Shown: positions 1 through 8,843, counted from the stretch's first letter. The stretch: 24,796 nucleotides of DNA from Bacteroidales bacterium UBA3724 (GCA_002371315.1 DFHL01000082.1:1-24796), one strand, 5' to 3'. Numbers and translations are program-made. The notes: a model not told the origin generated them from the sequence alone.

Positions 1-8
1 TATGCCAT
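1..8 (-). CDS. rplE: 50S ribosomal protein L5 (uL5), first codons only
   Basis: On the minus strand an ATG GCA begins at position 8 and runs off the left edge of the window. Its A is shared with the TAA stop of rplX (TAATG overlap). In the conserved S10/spc gene order the gene after rplX is rplE, so this is inferred to be its start. Only Met-Ala plus two bases are visible, so the identity rests entirely on gene order and the tight overlap. Confidence 0.6.
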
Positions 9-322
9 TATTTAATCTCCTCCCCTGTTTTTTTGGAATAACGGACTATCTTGCCAGTCTTTTCATCAACACGGCGGCCAACTTTTGTGGGGGTCTTGCC
101 AACAACAACCATAAGGTTGGATATGTGAATGGGAGCCTCCTGCTCTACAATACCGCCCTGCGTATTCTTGGCATTGGGCTTGGTATGCTTCTTGTTCACG
201 TTGACACCCTCGACGATGGCGCGATTCTTTTCGGGATAGACCTTCAGCACCTTGGCGACCTTACCTTTGTCGTCACCGGCTATGACCTGAACCATATCCC
301 CTTTTTTAACGTGCAATTTCAT
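8..322 (-). CDS. rplX: 50S ribosomal protein L24 (uL24)
   Basis: The 104-residue product binds 23S rRNA early in large-subunit assembly. The N-terminal KOW motif is clear (MKLHVKKGDMVQVIAGDDKG, residues 1-20), followed by the typical VEGVNVNKKHTKP segment and a basic C-terminus. The length is usual for the family. It lies 39 bp after rplN and its stop overlaps the start of the next gene, as expected for the spc part of the operon. It is intact and ordinary. Confidence 0.97.
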   Translation of the reverse strand: MKLHVKKGDMVQVIAGDDKGKVAKVLKVYPEKNRAIVEGVNVNKKHTKPNAKNTQGGIVEQEAPIHISNLMVVVGKTPTKVGRRVDEKTGKIVRYSKKTGEEIK

Positions 323-361
323 TTCTTTTTACTTTTATTTTTGTGAAAACCACAAAATGTT

Positions 362-730
362 TTACAATACCTCAGGAGCTAATGAGACAATCTTCATAAA
401 CTGCTTCTCGCGAAGTTCACGTGCCACAGGTCCGAAGATACGTGTACCGCGAAGTTCGTCGGATGCAGTCAGAAGCACGCAAGCATTGTCATCGAAACGG
501 ATATACGTTCCGTCCTGACGGCGCACTTCCTTCTTAGTACGGACCACGACTGCCTTCGAGACAGCTCCTTTCTTAATATTGCCGGAGGGTAAAGCATCCT
601 TGATGGCAACGACGATAGTGTCGCCAATGGTGGCATAACGTTTCTTGGTGCCACCCAGGACACGGATACACAGGGCGCTTTTAGCACCACTGTTGTCGGC
701 AACGGTCATTCTGGTTTCTTGCTGTATCAT
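362..730 (-). CDS. rplN: 50S ribosomal protein L14 (uL14)
   Basis: This 122-residue protein has the standard L14 length and the family start MIQQETRMTVADNSGAK, followed by the CIRVLGG and GDTIVVAIKDALP segments that form the five-stranded barrel. uL14 sits at the subunit interface and contacts 16S rRNA helix 14. The gene begins 2 bp after the rpsQ stop, which suggests translational coupling. No unusual features are visible. Confidence 0.98.
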   Translation of the reverse strand: MIQQETRMTVADNSGAKSALCIRVLGGTKKRYATIGDTIVVAIKDALPSGNIKKGAVSKAVVVRTKKEVRRQDGTYIRFDDNACVLLTASDELRGTRIFGPVARELREKQFMKIVSLAPEVL

Positions 731-732
731 AA

Positions 733-990
733 TTACTTAGCTCTTTCTATTATTTCTACTAATCTCCAACATTTGCTTTTACTCAAAGGACGGGTTTCCA
801 TAATCCTTACAGTATCACCAATGTTGCATTCATTTTTCTCATCGTGAGCCATAAATCTGGTAGACTTCTTGACGAACTTGCCATATTTCGGGTGTTTCAC
901 CTTGCGCTCAACAAGCACAACAATGGATTTCTCCATCTTGTTGCTAACGACGACGCCGATTCTTTCTTTTCTTAAATTTCTTTCCATCAT
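733..990 (-). CDS. rpsQ: 30S ribosomal protein S17 (uS17)
   Basis: The 85-residue product is a small OB-fold protein that binds 16S rRNA and is needed for small-subunit assembly. Recognisable segments are RKERIGVVVSNKMEKSIVVL near the N-terminus, KHPKYGKFVKKSTRF, and the C-terminal GDTVRIMETRPLSKSKCWRL. Two ATG codons stand side by side at the start (Met-Met-Glu), so the true start could be 987. It lies 21 bp after rpmC. Confidence 0.97.
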   Translation of the reverse strand: MMERNLRKERIGVVVSNKMEKSIVVLVERKVKHPKYGKFVKKSTRFMAHDEKNECNIGDTVRIMETRPLSKSKCWRLVEIIERAK

Positions 991-1011
991 CAGATTCGGA
1001 TTAATTGCCTT

Positions 1012-1215
1012 TTAATTTTGACCTTCAAGCTCACGTTTGCGGAGTTCCGTCAGGCAGCGGGCAATGTTTTTTCTACTTTCTTTAATTTTGTTAGGATTCT
1101 CGATGGGTGAAACAGCGTGGTTCAGCAGCATCTTCTGATACATAGCTCTTTCGTTGTCCAAACGTTCCTTGATTTCAGCGGTTGAAAGCTCTTTTAATAC
1201 TAACTGGTTTTTCAT
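1012..1215 (-). CDS. rpmC: 50S ribosomal protein L29 (uL29)
   Basis: A 67-residue, two-helix ribosomal protein located near the polypeptide exit tunnel, where it contributes to docking of exported-chain factors. The typical pattern is present: LKELSTAEIKERL, then IENPNKIKESRKNIARCLTE. Gene position between rplP and rpsQ is the conserved one. It begins 15 bp after rplP ends. Confidence 0.96.
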   Translation of the reverse strand: MKNQLVLKELSTAEIKERLDNERAMYQKMLLNHAVSPIENPNKIKESRKNIARCLTELRKRELEGQN

Positions 1216-1230
1216 CTCTTCTTATTTGTG

Positions 1231-1656
1231 TTAAGCTTCTTCGATATAATCTCTTCTAACAACGAACTTTGTCGTGATAGGGAGCTTTTGAGCGGCGAGG
1301 CGGAGAGCTTCCTTGGCCACATCCATAGGCACGCCCTCGCATTCGAAAAGCATAGTGCCAGGCATAACGCGAGCCACGAAATATTCAGGAGCACCTTTAC
1401 CTTTACCCATACGCACCTCGTTAGGCTTCTTGGTGATGGGCTTGTCGGGGAAAATGCGAATCCAAATTTGACCCTCACGTTTCATATGACGGGTCACCGC
1501 TTGACGTGCAGCCTCTATTTGACGGCCTGTAATGAAACAGGTTTCGAGGGACTTGATGCCAAAAGTACCGAAAGCCAGTTCGTGGCCACGGAAAGCATTA
1601 CCCTTGATTTTTCCTTTTTGCTGCTTTCTGTATCTTGTTTTCTTCGGCTGTAACAT
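1231..1656 (-). CDS. rplP: 50S ribosomal protein L16 (uL16)
   Basis: This 141-residue product organises the tRNA acceptor sites on the large subunit. The start MLQPKKTRYRKQQKG and the later RIFPDKPITKKPNEVRMGKG block are highly conserved in the family, as is GAPEYFVARVMPGTMLFE. Length is normal. It follows rpsC after a 74-bp gap, the longest within the ribosomal operon apart from the rplC-rpsJ gap; I see no convincing promoter or hairpin in that gap. Confidence 0.98.
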   Translation of the reverse strand: MLQPKKTRYRKQQKGKIKGNAFRGHELAFGTFGIKSLETCFITGRQIEAARQAVTRHMKREGQIWIRIFPDKPITKKPNEVRMGKGKGAPEYFVARVMPGTMLFECEGVPMDVAKEALRLAAQKLPITTKFVVRRDYIEEA

Positions 1657-1730
1657 TGTTACTTCTTTTTTTATAGATTCAACATTCCGGAGAAATGAGT
1701 CCTCTGCAGGACATCCGGCGTGTCTTTATC

Positions 1731-2483
1731 TTACTTGGTGTTATTATTTCTATTGACGTTTCTTTTGCGGGGGCCTGAAGCCGGACGGCCCATTCCCACC
1801 GGGCGTTTGTTCTCTCTTGCAGCCTGACCGCCGACAGTAGAGGGGACCAGTTCGCGCTTGCCGTAGACGACACCGCGGCAGATCCACACCTTGACACCCA
1901 TACGGCCATAGGCAGTGTGAGCTTCAGCAAGGGCATAGTCGATATCGGCACGAAGAGTATGGAGAGGCGTACGGCCTTCCTTGTAATGCTCGGTACGAGA
2001 CATTTCGGCGCCGCCGATACGGCCTGAGATGGAAACCTTAATGCCCTCAGCACCGATTCTCATCGTCGAAGTGATAGCAGTCTTGATAGCACGGCGGTAC
2101 TGGACACGGCCCTCAATCTGCTTGGCAATGTTCTGGGCAACGAGGACAGCGTCCAGCTCGGGGCGCTTCACCTCGGTAATGTTGATCTGAACATCCTTGC
2201 CAGTCAGCTTCTTCAATTCCTCTTTCAGCTTGTCGACCTCAGAGCCAGCCTTACCGATAATCAGACCCGGACGGGCAGTATTGATGGTGACAGTGAGAAG
2301 TTTAAGGGTTCTCTCGATATAGATCTTCGAGATACCCGCTTTGGCGAGACGAGCATTGAGGTACTTACGAATCTTATTATCCTCAACAAGTTTCTGCTCG
2401 AATTTTCTTCCGCCATACCAGTTAGAGTCCCATCCGCGGATGATACCTAATCTGTTTCCAATTGGGTTAGTTTTTTGTCCCAT
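1731..2483 (-). CDS. rpsC: 30S ribosomal protein S3 (uS3)
   Basis: A 250-residue protein at the mRNA entry channel of the small subunit. It begins MGQKTNPIGNRLGIIRGWDS and carries a type II KH domain with the GxxG loop GKAG at residues 77-80, then the C-terminal domain with RTEHYKEGRTPLHTLRADID. The C-terminus has a basic, Asn/Arg-rich tail (RKRNVNRNNNTK). Placement between rplV and rplP is conserved. Confidence 0.98.
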   Translation of the reverse strand: MGQKTNPIGNRLGIIRGWDSNWYGGRKFEQKLVEDNKIRKYLNARLAKAGISKIYIERTLKLLTVTINTARPGLIIGKAGSEVDKLKEELKKLTGKDVQINITEVKRPELDAVLVAQNIAKQIEGRVQYRRAIKTAITSTMRIGAEGIKVSISGRIGGAEMSRTEHYKEGRTPLHTLRADIDYALAEAHTAYGRMGVKVWICRGVVYGKRELVPSTVGGQAARENKRPVGMGRPASGPRKRNVNRNNNTK

Positions 2484-2514
2484 TCTTGAAATTCTTCTTA
2501 TTGATTACTATTTA

Positions 2515-2952
2515 TTATTCTTCTGTTTGAACCTTTGCCGGAGCAGCAGCATTCTCTTCGACACGGCTACCCACCACCATAGTGATGTGGTTGCTGCGTT
2601 TGCGGATTCTGTAGCCGCGACCCTGCGGAGCGGTGCGCATACGCTTCATCGTACGACCCTCGTCGACCATAATGCTCTTCACATACAGCTGGCTGTCCTC
2701 GATACGCTTGCCCTCGTTTTTGGCCTGCCAGTTGGCGATAGCCGAGAGGAGAAGCTTGCGCATTTTGGGTGCAGACTCTCTGGGGTTGAACTGCAGGATT
2801 GCAAGAGCCTTGTCAACGTCGACACCACGGATAAGGTCGGCAACAAGGCGGGTCTTACGCGGAGAAGTCGGATTGTTCATCAACTTGGCCACATAGTAAG
2901 TCTTGTTGGCTTCTTTGCGTGCTTCAGCACTATTATGTTTTCTACGTCCCAT
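2515..2952 (-). CDS. rplV: 50S ribosomal protein L22 (uL22)
   Basis: The 145-residue product lines the peptide exit tunnel with its long beta hairpin, recognisable as MRTAPQGRGYRIRKRSNHIT. The core has the usual SPRKTRLVADLIRG segment. It is longer than the roughly 110-residue E. coli protein because of short extensions at both ends (a GRRKHNSAEARKEANKTYY start and an acidic, Ala-rich tail). It lies 41 bp after rpsS. Confidence 0.97.
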   Translation of the reverse strand: MGRRKHNSAEARKEANKTYYVAKLMNNPTSPRKTRLVADLIRGVDVDKALAILQFNPRESAPKMRKLLLSAIANWQAKNEGKRIEDSQLYVKSIMVDEGRTMKRMRTAPQGRGYRIRKRSNHITMVVGSRVEENAAAPAKVQTEE

Positions 2953-2993
2953 TATTCTTTTTGCGTTTTACGATATCGGGAATGATATCCGAT

Positions 2994-3272
2994 TTATTTT
3001 TTACCTTTGTCTTTTGATCCGGCGTGGCCGCGGAAGATGCGCGTGGGGGCAAATTCTCCAAGCTTGTGTCCAACCATATTCTCAGTAACATAGACGGGGA
3101 TGAACTTGTTGCCGTTATGCACTGCGATGGTCTGGCCAACGAAATCGGGCGAAATCATAGATGCTCTCGACCAAGTCTTGATAGTGACCTTCTTGTTGGA
3201 CTGCTGTGCCTCGATAACTCTTTTTTCCAGTTTGTGGAAAATATACGGACCTTTCTTTAATGAACGACTCAT
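2994..3272 (-). CDS. rpsS: 30S ribosomal protein S19 (uS19)
   Basis: This 92-residue protein of the small-subunit head interacts with S13 and the A/P-site region. The start MSRSLKKGPYIFHKLEKRV and the signature NKFIPVYVTENMVGHKLGEF followed by APTRIFRGHAG are unmistakable. Length is standard. It begins 24 bp after rplB. Confidence 0.98.
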   Translation of the reverse strand: MSRSLKKGPYIFHKLEKRVIEAQQSNKKVTIKTWSRASMISPDFVGQTIAVHNGNKFIPVYVTENMVGHKLGEFAPTRIFRGHAGSKDKGKK

Positions 3273-3296
3273 CTTTTACTGTAACTTTAATCGTTA

Positions 3297-4121
3297 TTAC
3301 TTCTTTCTTCTTTCGACAATGAACTTGCTCGACTGCTTCTTCGGGGCGCGAGTCTTGTAACCCTTTGCAGGGATACCCTTGCGCGAACGAGGATGTCCGC
3401 CGCTCTGACGGCCCTCGCCACCGCCCATCGGGTGGTCGACAGGGTTCATAACAACACCGCGGTTGCGCGGACGACGGCCCAAGTGACGGTTACGGCCAGC
3501 CTTACCGCCAACCTCAAGGTTGTGCTCCGGATTGGACACAACGCCGACGGTGGCGCGGCAAGCCTGCAGAATCATACGCATCTCGCCCGAAGGCATCTTG
3601 ATGATGGCATACTTGCCATCGCGCGACATCAACTGGGCATAAACGCCAGCCGAGCGGACCATCTTGGCACCCTGGCCAGGACGCAGCTCGATATTGTGGA
3701 TCAACGTACCGAAAGGAATCTCGGCCAAAGTGAGAGTATTGCCGATTTCAGGTGCGGCACCGGTACCCGACATAACAGTCTGGCCAACCTTGAGGCCCTG
3801 GGGAGCGATGATATAGCTCTTCTCGCCGTGCGAATACTGGATAAGGGCGATACGCGAGCTGCGGTTGGGGTCGTACTCGATTGTCTTCACGGTGGCGGGG
3901 TCGCCATCCTTGGTGCGCTTGAAGTCGACGAAGCGGTACAGTTTCTTGTGGCCGCCGCCGATATAACGCATAGTCATTTTACCCTGATTGTTACGGCCGC
4001 CGCTTTTACGCTTGCCATAAACAAGGCTCTTCTCCGGCTTTACAGCGGTAATGTCGTCATTGGTGACGACGATTTTGTGGCGCTGACCAGGAGTTGTCGG
4101 TTTGATTTTCTTTAAAGCCAT
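3297..4121 (-). CDS. rplB: 50S ribosomal protein L2 (uL2)
   Basis: The 274-residue product is essential for subunit association and peptidyl-transferase centre structure. It starts MALKKIKPTTPGQRHKIV, carries the RRNNQGKMTMRYIGGGHKK-like block (here GGRNNQGKMTMRYIGGGHKK), and contains the conserved C-terminal VMNPVDHPMGGGEGR loop with the functionally important histidine. It ends in a basic KKQSSKFIVERRKK tail. Length is normal for the family. Confidence 0.98.
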   Translation of the reverse strand: MALKKIKPTTPGQRHKIVVTNDDITAVKPEKSLVYGKRKSGGRNNQGKMTMRYIGGGHKKLYRFVDFKRTKDGDPATVKTIEYDPNRSSRIALIQYSHGEKSYIIAPQGLKVGQTVMSGTGAAPEIGNTLTLAEIPFGTLIHNIELRPGQGAKMVRSAGVYAQLMSRDGKYAIIKMPSGEMRMILQACRATVGVVSNPEHNLEVGGKAGRNRHLGRRPRNRGVVMNPVDHPMGGGEGRQSGGHPRSRKGIPAKGYKTRAPKKQSSKFIVERRKK

Positions 4122-4173
4122 TTCTCTTCTTTTAATGTTCTCTTATCAGTGGAACTTACTATTATTTAACTTA

Positions 4174-4524
4174 TTAAATACTGCTGTAGAAATCGATGAC
4201 ATTGTCCGGAGCCAATGTTACGATAGCCTTCTTGAAGGCATTCGTGCGGCCCTGGATGAAACCGGCCTTGGTGTAGCGGTTCTTCGATTTGCCGGAATAA
4301 TTCATCGTGTTCACATCAACAACCTTGACGTTATAGAATTTCTCCACAGCGTTCTTTATCTCAATCTTATTGGCACGCTTGTCAACGATAAAGCCATAGC
4401 GGTTGTTGGCCGGCTTGAGGGCAATACCCTTGTTACGCTGGATGCGGTTGAGCTTGGGTTCAGCAGCAGCCTCGGTAAGGCGGGTCATTTTTTCGCTGAT
4501 GAGCGGTTTTACTATGATGTTCAT
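4174..4524 (-). CDS. rplW: 50S ribosomal protein L23 (uL23), with extra segment
   Basis: This 116-residue protein lies at the exit tunnel and docks trigger factor and SRP. It begins MNIIVKPLISEKMTRLTE and has the typical NRYGFIVDKRANKIEIKNAV core and KSNRYTKAG-like region (KSKNRYTKAGFIQGRTNAFK). Bacteroidota homologues I know are about 96 residues. The excess corresponds to an extra stretch at about residues 18-39 (between LTE and NRYGF), rich in Lys, Asn and Ala. The reading frame is open throughout, so this is an in-frame insertion rather than damage. Confidence 0.96.
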   Translation of the reverse strand: MNIIVKPLISEKMTRLTEAAAEPKLNRIQRNKGIALKPANNRYGFIVDKRANKIEIKNAVEKFYNVKVVDVNTMNYSGKSKNRYTKAGFIQGRTNAFKKAIVTLAPDNVIDFYSSI

Positions 4525-4559
4525 TTGTTAAAAAATCTTAAACATTCTTAAAAACTCGT

Positions 4560-5192
4560 TTACTTCGTAGCCAGAACGCGGACAATTTCGGAAATTGAAC
4601 CCTCCGAAACGACAATATTTGTGGCATTAACAATGTCGTAAGTATTTAATTGCGACACGTTTACCACTTTTACGTTCTTGAGGTTACGAGCAGACAAAGA
4701 TACGAAATTATTTTGATTCTCAATAACAAAAAGCGATTTTTTGTCATTCACGTTGAGCTTGTTCAGAACCTCGATCATCTTCTTGGTCTTGGGAGCCTCG
4801 AAGGTGAAGTTCTCGACAACCGTCATAGCGTTATCGGCAGCCTTGTAGCTGAGAGCCGAACGGCGGGCCAAACGTTTCAGTTTGATATTCAGTTTGAAAC
4901 GGTAGTCGCGCGGTTTGGGGCCGAAGATGCGGCCGCCACCCACGAAAACGGGGCTCTTGATATCGCCCGAACGGGCGCCGCCCGTACCCTTCTGGCGTTT
5001 AAGCTTGCGGGTGCTGTGGGCAATCTCCGAACGCTCTTTGCTCTTATGTGTGCCCTGACGCTGGTCGGCAAGATACTGCTTGCAGTCCAAATAGATAGCG
5101 TGGTCGTTGGGCTCGATTGCGAAGATAGAATCGTCGAGGGTGATGGTTCTACCGGTTTCGCTTCCGTTGATATTATAAACTTTTAACTCCAT
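4560..5192 (-). CDS. rplD: 50S ribosomal protein L4 (uL4)
   Basis: The 210-residue product has a globular part on the ribosome surface and a long loop reaching the exit tunnel. The loop signature is clear: RKLKRQKGTGGARSGDIKSP followed by GGGRIFGPKPRDY. In some bacteria L4 represses its own operon; nothing here shows whether that holds in this organism. Its start overlaps the end of rplC by 10 bp, which suggests coupled translation. Confidence 0.97.
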   Translation of the reverse strand: MELKVYNINGSETGRTITLDDSIFAIEPNDHAIYLDCKQYLADQRQGTHKSKERSEIAHSTRKLKRQKGTGGARSGDIKSPVFVGGGRIFGPKPRDYRFKLNIKLKRLARRSALSYKAADNAMTVVENFTFEAPKTKKMIEVLNKLNVNDKKSLFVIENQNNFVSLSARNLKNVKVVNVSQLNTYDIVNATNIVVSEGSISEIVRVLATK

Positions 5193-5812
5193 CTTTCCAG
5201 TTTTAAAATTGAACCTTTGGGTCCCGGTACAGAACCTTTAACAATCATTAAATTCTTCTCAGCGATGATTTTCACCACCTGAAGGTTTTGAATCTTGACG
5301 CGATGGTTGCCCGTCTGGCCAGCCATACGCATTCCCTTGAAGATACGCGAGGGATAGGACGATGCGCCGATCGAACCAGGAGCGCGGAGACGGTCGTGCT
5401 GACCGTGAGTGAGATCTCCAACACCGCCGAAACCGTGTCTCTTGACTACGCCCTGGAAACCTTTACCTTTCGAGGTTCCGACAACGTCAACAAATTCGCC
5501 TTCCTGGAAGACTTCAACAGTAAGGACCTCGCCATATTTCTTCTTGTGGCCCTCCTCAAAGCGGGAGAACTCGGCAAGATAACGCTTCGGCGTGGTGCCT
5601 GCCTTTGCAAAATGGCCCTTCATAGGCTTCGTGGTGTGAGATTCCTTCTTCTCACCAAAAGCCAGCTGAATAGCCTCATAGCCATCCTTTTCGATGGTTT
5701 TGACTTGTGTCACAACACAAGGACCAGCTTCAATAACTGTGCACGGTATTTGCTTGCCGTCGGCATCAAAAAGACTGGTCATTCCGATTTTTTTACCTAA
5801 TAATCCTGACAT
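5183..5812 (-). CDS. rplC: 50S ribosomal protein L3 (uL3)
   Basis: A 209-residue early-assembly protein that reaches toward the peptidyl-transferase centre. It begins MSGLLGKKIGMTSLFDADGK and contains the conserved GTSKGKGFQGVVKRHGFGG block with the following GQHDRLRAPGSIGASSYPSR. The glutamine methylated in E. coli L3 lies in the GQHDR-type region; modification here is not known. It overlaps rplD by 10 bp. Confidence 0.98.
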   Translation of the reverse strand: MSGLLGKKIGMTSLFDADGKQIPCTVIEAGPCVVTQVKTIEKDGYEAIQLAFGEKKESHTTKPMKGHFAKAGTTPKRYLAEFSRFEEGHKKKYGEVLTVEVFQEGEFVDVVGTSKGKGFQGVVKRHGFGGVGDLTHGQHDRLRAPGSIGASSYPSRIFKGMRMAGQTGNHRVKIQNLQVVKIIAEKNLMIVKGSVPGPKGSILKLERWS

Positions 5813-5896
5813 TTCTTTTTTTTGTGGATTTAGTTTGTTGTTAGTTTTCAGCTTGCGTGCATCCTGCCGGATGCCTCAACATTGGCTGAGTTAATT

Positions 5897-6205
5897 TCAC
5901 ACTTTGATTTCTACTTCGACACCACTGGGCAGCTCGAGCTTCATAAGAGCGTCGATAGTCTTGGTACGGTCGTTGATTTCGATGTCCATCAGACGTCTGT
6001 ACGAGCTCAGTTCGAACTGTTCGCGCGACTTCTTGTTGACGAAGGTCGAGCGGTTCACAGTAAAAATCTTTTTGTTCGTAGGCAGCGGAATGGGGCCATT
6101 GACCACCGCCCCCGTCAGTTTGACGGTCTTTACGATCTTCTCGGCCGACTTGTCGACGAGGTTGTGATCGTACGATTTGAGTTTGATTCTAATTCTTTGA
6201 CTCAC
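5897..6205 (-). CDS. rpsJ: 30S ribosomal protein S10 (uS10)
   Basis: The 102-residue protein belongs to the small-subunit head and is known as NusE in transcription antitermination. It begins MSQRIRIKLKSYDHNLVDKS and contains GPIPLPTNKKIFTVNRSTFV. Length is standard. It directly follows fusA with a 30-bp gap and no tuf gene between, the arrangement usual in Bacteroidota. The gap to rplC is 84 bp. Confidence 0.98.
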   Translation of the reverse strand: MSQRIRIKLKSYDHNLVDKSAEKIVKTVKLTGAVVNGPIPLPTNKKIFTVNRSTFVNKKSREQFELSSYRRLMDIEINDRTKTIDALMKLELPSGVEVEIKV

Positions 6206-6235
6206 GGTTTTTTAAGTTTAGAGATCTATTTAATA

Positions 6236-8323
6236 TTAATTGTAATTGCTTTTGAGTATTGCTTCCTGCTGCTCCTTGCCCACGACGGCATAGTGCGAGA
6301 ACTCCATTGTCGAGTGGGCACGGCCCGACGTGATAGTGCGCAGCGAGGTGACATAGCCGAACATCTGCTCCAGCGGCACCTTGGCGTGGATAGCCTGGAC
6401 ACCCACCTTGGCAGTGATGTTCTCGAGCATACCGCGGCGGCGGTTCAGGTCGGCGGTGACGTCGCCCACATAAGCGTCGGGCGTCAGCACCTCGAGCTTC
6501 ATAATAGGCTCCAGCAGCACAGGCGCAGCCTTGCGGCAGGCATTCTTGAATCCGATTTTGGCGCAGACCTCGAACGAGAGCTGGTCGGAATCTACCGGGT
6601 GGAACGAGCCGTCGATGATGCGGACCTTCAGGCTGTCAAGCGGATAGCCTGCCAGCACGCCGTTCATCATAGCCTCCTTGAAGCCCTTCTCGAGCGAAGG
6701 AATAAACTCCCTGGGAATGTTGCCACCCTTGACATCGTTGATGAACTGCAGCCCCTTGACGCCTTCGTCGGCAGGGCCCAGTTCGAACAGCACGTCGGCA
6801 AACTTGCCGCGACCGCCCGTCTGCTTCTTGTAGATTTCGTGGTGCTGCACAGTCTGGGTAATAGCCTCCTTGTAGGCCACCTCGGGACGACCCTGGTTGA
6901 CCTCCACGCCGAACTCGCGGCGCAGGCGGTCAAGGATAATGTCCAGATGCAGCTCGCCCATACCGCTGATGATGGTCTGGCCCGACACCTCGTCGCTCTT
7001 CACGCGGAAGGTGGGGTCTTCCTCGGCCAGCTTCAGCAGAGCATTGGTCAGCTTGTCCATATCGGCCTGTGTCAGAGGCTCCACGGCGATGCTGATGACC
7101 GGCTCGGGGAACTTCATCGACTCAAGGATGATCGGGTGCTGCTCGTCGCAGAGCGTATGGCCCGTCTTGATTTCCTTGAATCCCACGGCAGCTCCGATGT
7201 CGCCAGCCTCGATGCGGTCCAGCGGGTTCTGCTTGTTCGAGTGCATCTGCATAATGCGCGAGATGCGCTCCTTCTTGCCCGTATTGGCGTTATAGACATA
7301 CGAGCCCGACTCCAGCGTACCCGAATAGACGCGGAAGAAGCACAGACGGCCCACATACGGGTCGGTGGCAATCTTGAAAGCCAGCGCCGAGAAGGGAGCC
7401 TTGACGTCGATCTTGCGCGTCTCCACCTTGTCGGTCTTGGGGTTGATGCCCTCCACGTCGTTGATGTCCAGCGGCGAAGGCAGGAAAGCGGCCACCGCGT
7501 CGAGCAGCGACTGCACACCCTTGTTCTTGAATGCCGAGCCGCACATCACAGGCGTGATTTTCTTAGCCAGCGTAGCCTTGCGGATCTCGCCGATAATATC
7601 CTCCTCGGTTATCGAGTCGGGGTCGTCGAAGAACTTCATCATCAGTTCCTCGTTCTCTTCGGCCACACCCTCGATAAGCTTCTGGCGGTATTCGGCGACG
7701 GTCTCCTTCAAGTCCTCCGGCATAGGCACCTCGTAGAATTTCTGGCCGTTCGACTCCTCGTCCCAGATCAGGGCCTTGTTGGTGATAAGGTTCACCACGC
7801 CCTTGTACAGATCCTCCTGTCCGATAGGTATTTCGATAGGTATAGGGTTGGCACCCAGGCGCTCCTTGATCTGGTTGACCACCGAGAAGAAGTCGGCGCC
7901 CGCGCGGTCCATCTTGTTGACGAAAGCGATGCGCGGCACCCCGTACTTGTCGGCCTGGCGCCAGACGGTTTCCGACTGAGGCTCGACGCCGCCCACGGCA
8001 CAGAAGATGGCTATGGCGCCGTCAAGCACACGCAGCGAGCGCTCCACCTCGACGGTGAAGTCCACGTGGCCAGGAGTGTCTATAATGTTGTATTTATAGT
8101 GCTTATCCTTCCAATCCCAATAGACGGTGGTGGCGGCCGAAGTGATGGTGATGCCACGCTCCTGCTCCTGCACCATCCAGTCCATCGTTGCCGAGCCCTC
8201 GTGGGTCTCGCCCAGCTTGTAGTTCTTGCCCGTATAGTACAAGATGCGCTCCGTCGTTGTCGTTTTGCCGGCATCGATGTGAGCCATTATACCAATATTT
8301 CGTGTCAAATGAAGGTCGGACAT
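6236..8323 (-). CDS. fusA: Elongation factor G
   Basis: A 695-residue GTPase that drives tRNA-mRNA translocation and, with RRF, ribosome recycling. The GTPase motifs are all visible: P-loop AHIDAGKTTT (residues 14-23), switch I RGITIT (56-61), DTPGH (82-86) and NKMD (136-139). Domain II through domain V follow at normal length, with the domain IV QTGGRGKFADV region. It sits between rpsG and rpsJ, the standard str-operon place, which supports the housekeeping FusA identity over an EF-G2-type paralogue. Confidence 0.98.
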   Translation of the reverse strand: MSDLHLTRNIGIMAHIDAGKTTTTERILYYTGKNYKLGETHEGSATMDWMVQEQERGITITSAATTVYWDWKDKHYKYNIIDTPGHVDFTVEVERSLRVLDGAIAIFCAVGGVEPQSETVWRQADKYGVPRIAFVNKMDRAGADFFSVVNQIKERLGANPIPIEIPIGQEDLYKGVVNLITNKALIWDEESNGQKFYEVPMPEDLKETVAEYRQKLIEGVAEENEELMMKFFDDPDSITEEDIIGEIRKATLAKKITPVMCGSAFKNKGVQSLLDAVAAFLPSPLDINDVEGINPKTDKVETRKIDVKAPFSALAFKIATDPYVGRLCFFRVYSGTLESGSYVYNANTGKKERISRIMQMHSNKQNPLDRIEAGDIGAAVGFKEIKTGHTLCDEQHPIILESMKFPEPVISIAVEPLTQADMDKLTNALLKLAEEDPTFRVKSDEVSGQTIISGMGELHLDIILDRLRREFGVEVNQGRPEVAYKEAITQTVQHHEIYKKQTGGRGKFADVLFELGPADEGVKGLQFINDVKGGNIPREFIPSLEKGFKEAMMNGVLAGYPLDSLKVRIIDGSFHPVDSDQLSFEVCAKIGFKNACRKAAPVLLEPIMKLEVLTPDAYVGDVTADLNRRRGMLENITAKVGVQAIHAKVPLEQMFGYVTSLRTITSGRAHSTMEFSHYAVVGKEQQEAILKSNYN

Positions 8324-8375
8324 TGCTAAGCTGATTTGAGATTAGATAATAAGATGATACTATATATATACTGCA

Positions 8376-8843
8376 TTAGAATCTGAAATGCGAGAAAGCC
8401 TTGTTGGCCTCGGCCATACGGTGGATATCCTCTTTGCGCTTGAAAGCGGCGCCTTCCTCTTTGTAGGCGGCCTGGATTTCAGCGGCCAGCTTGAGGGCCA
8501 TCGTTTTCTCGCTGCGCTTGCGCGAGAAGCTGATGAGGTTCTTCATACCGATCGACTGCTTGCGCTCGGGGCGGATTTCGGTAGGCACCTGGAAGGTGGC
8601 GCCACCGATGCGGCGGCTCTTCACCTCGACCGAGGGGGTGATGTTGGCCAGAGCCTTCTTCCACACTTCGAGGCCGTCCTCTTTCGTGCGGTCAGCCACA
8701 ACGTCGATAGCCTCATAGAAAATCTTGTAGGCGATGGTCTTCTTGCCGCCCATCATCAGGTTGTTGACGAACTTGGTGACGAGGACATCATTGTATTTCG
8801 GATCCGGAAGGATGATTCTCTTTTTGGGTTTTGCTTTTCTCAT
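8376..8843 (-). CDS. rpsG: 30S ribosomal protein S7 (uS7)
   Basis: This 155-residue product nucleates assembly of the small-subunit head and lines the E site. Conserved segments are LPDPKYNDVLVTKFVNNLM near the N-terminus, then EVKSRRIGGATFQVPTEIRP (the S7 signature region), and the C-terminal helices ending AFSHFRF. It lies 36 bp after rpsL and 52 bp before fusA. Confidence 0.98.
   Translation of the reverse strand: MRKAKPKKRIILPDPKYNDVLVTKFVNNLMMGGKKTIAYKIFYEAIDVVADRTKEDGLEVWKKALANITPSVEVKSRRIGGATFQVPTEIRPERKQSIGMKNLISFSRKRSEKTMALKLAAEIQAAYKEEGAAFKRKEDIHRMAEANKAFSHFRF

Noticed and set aside
5882..8329. An 815-residue open frame on the plus strand opposite rpsJ and fusA.
   Set aside because: It is the antisense shadow of rpsJ and fusA; its composition (Val/Leu/His/Arg-rich) has no recognisable domain and both sense genes are certain.
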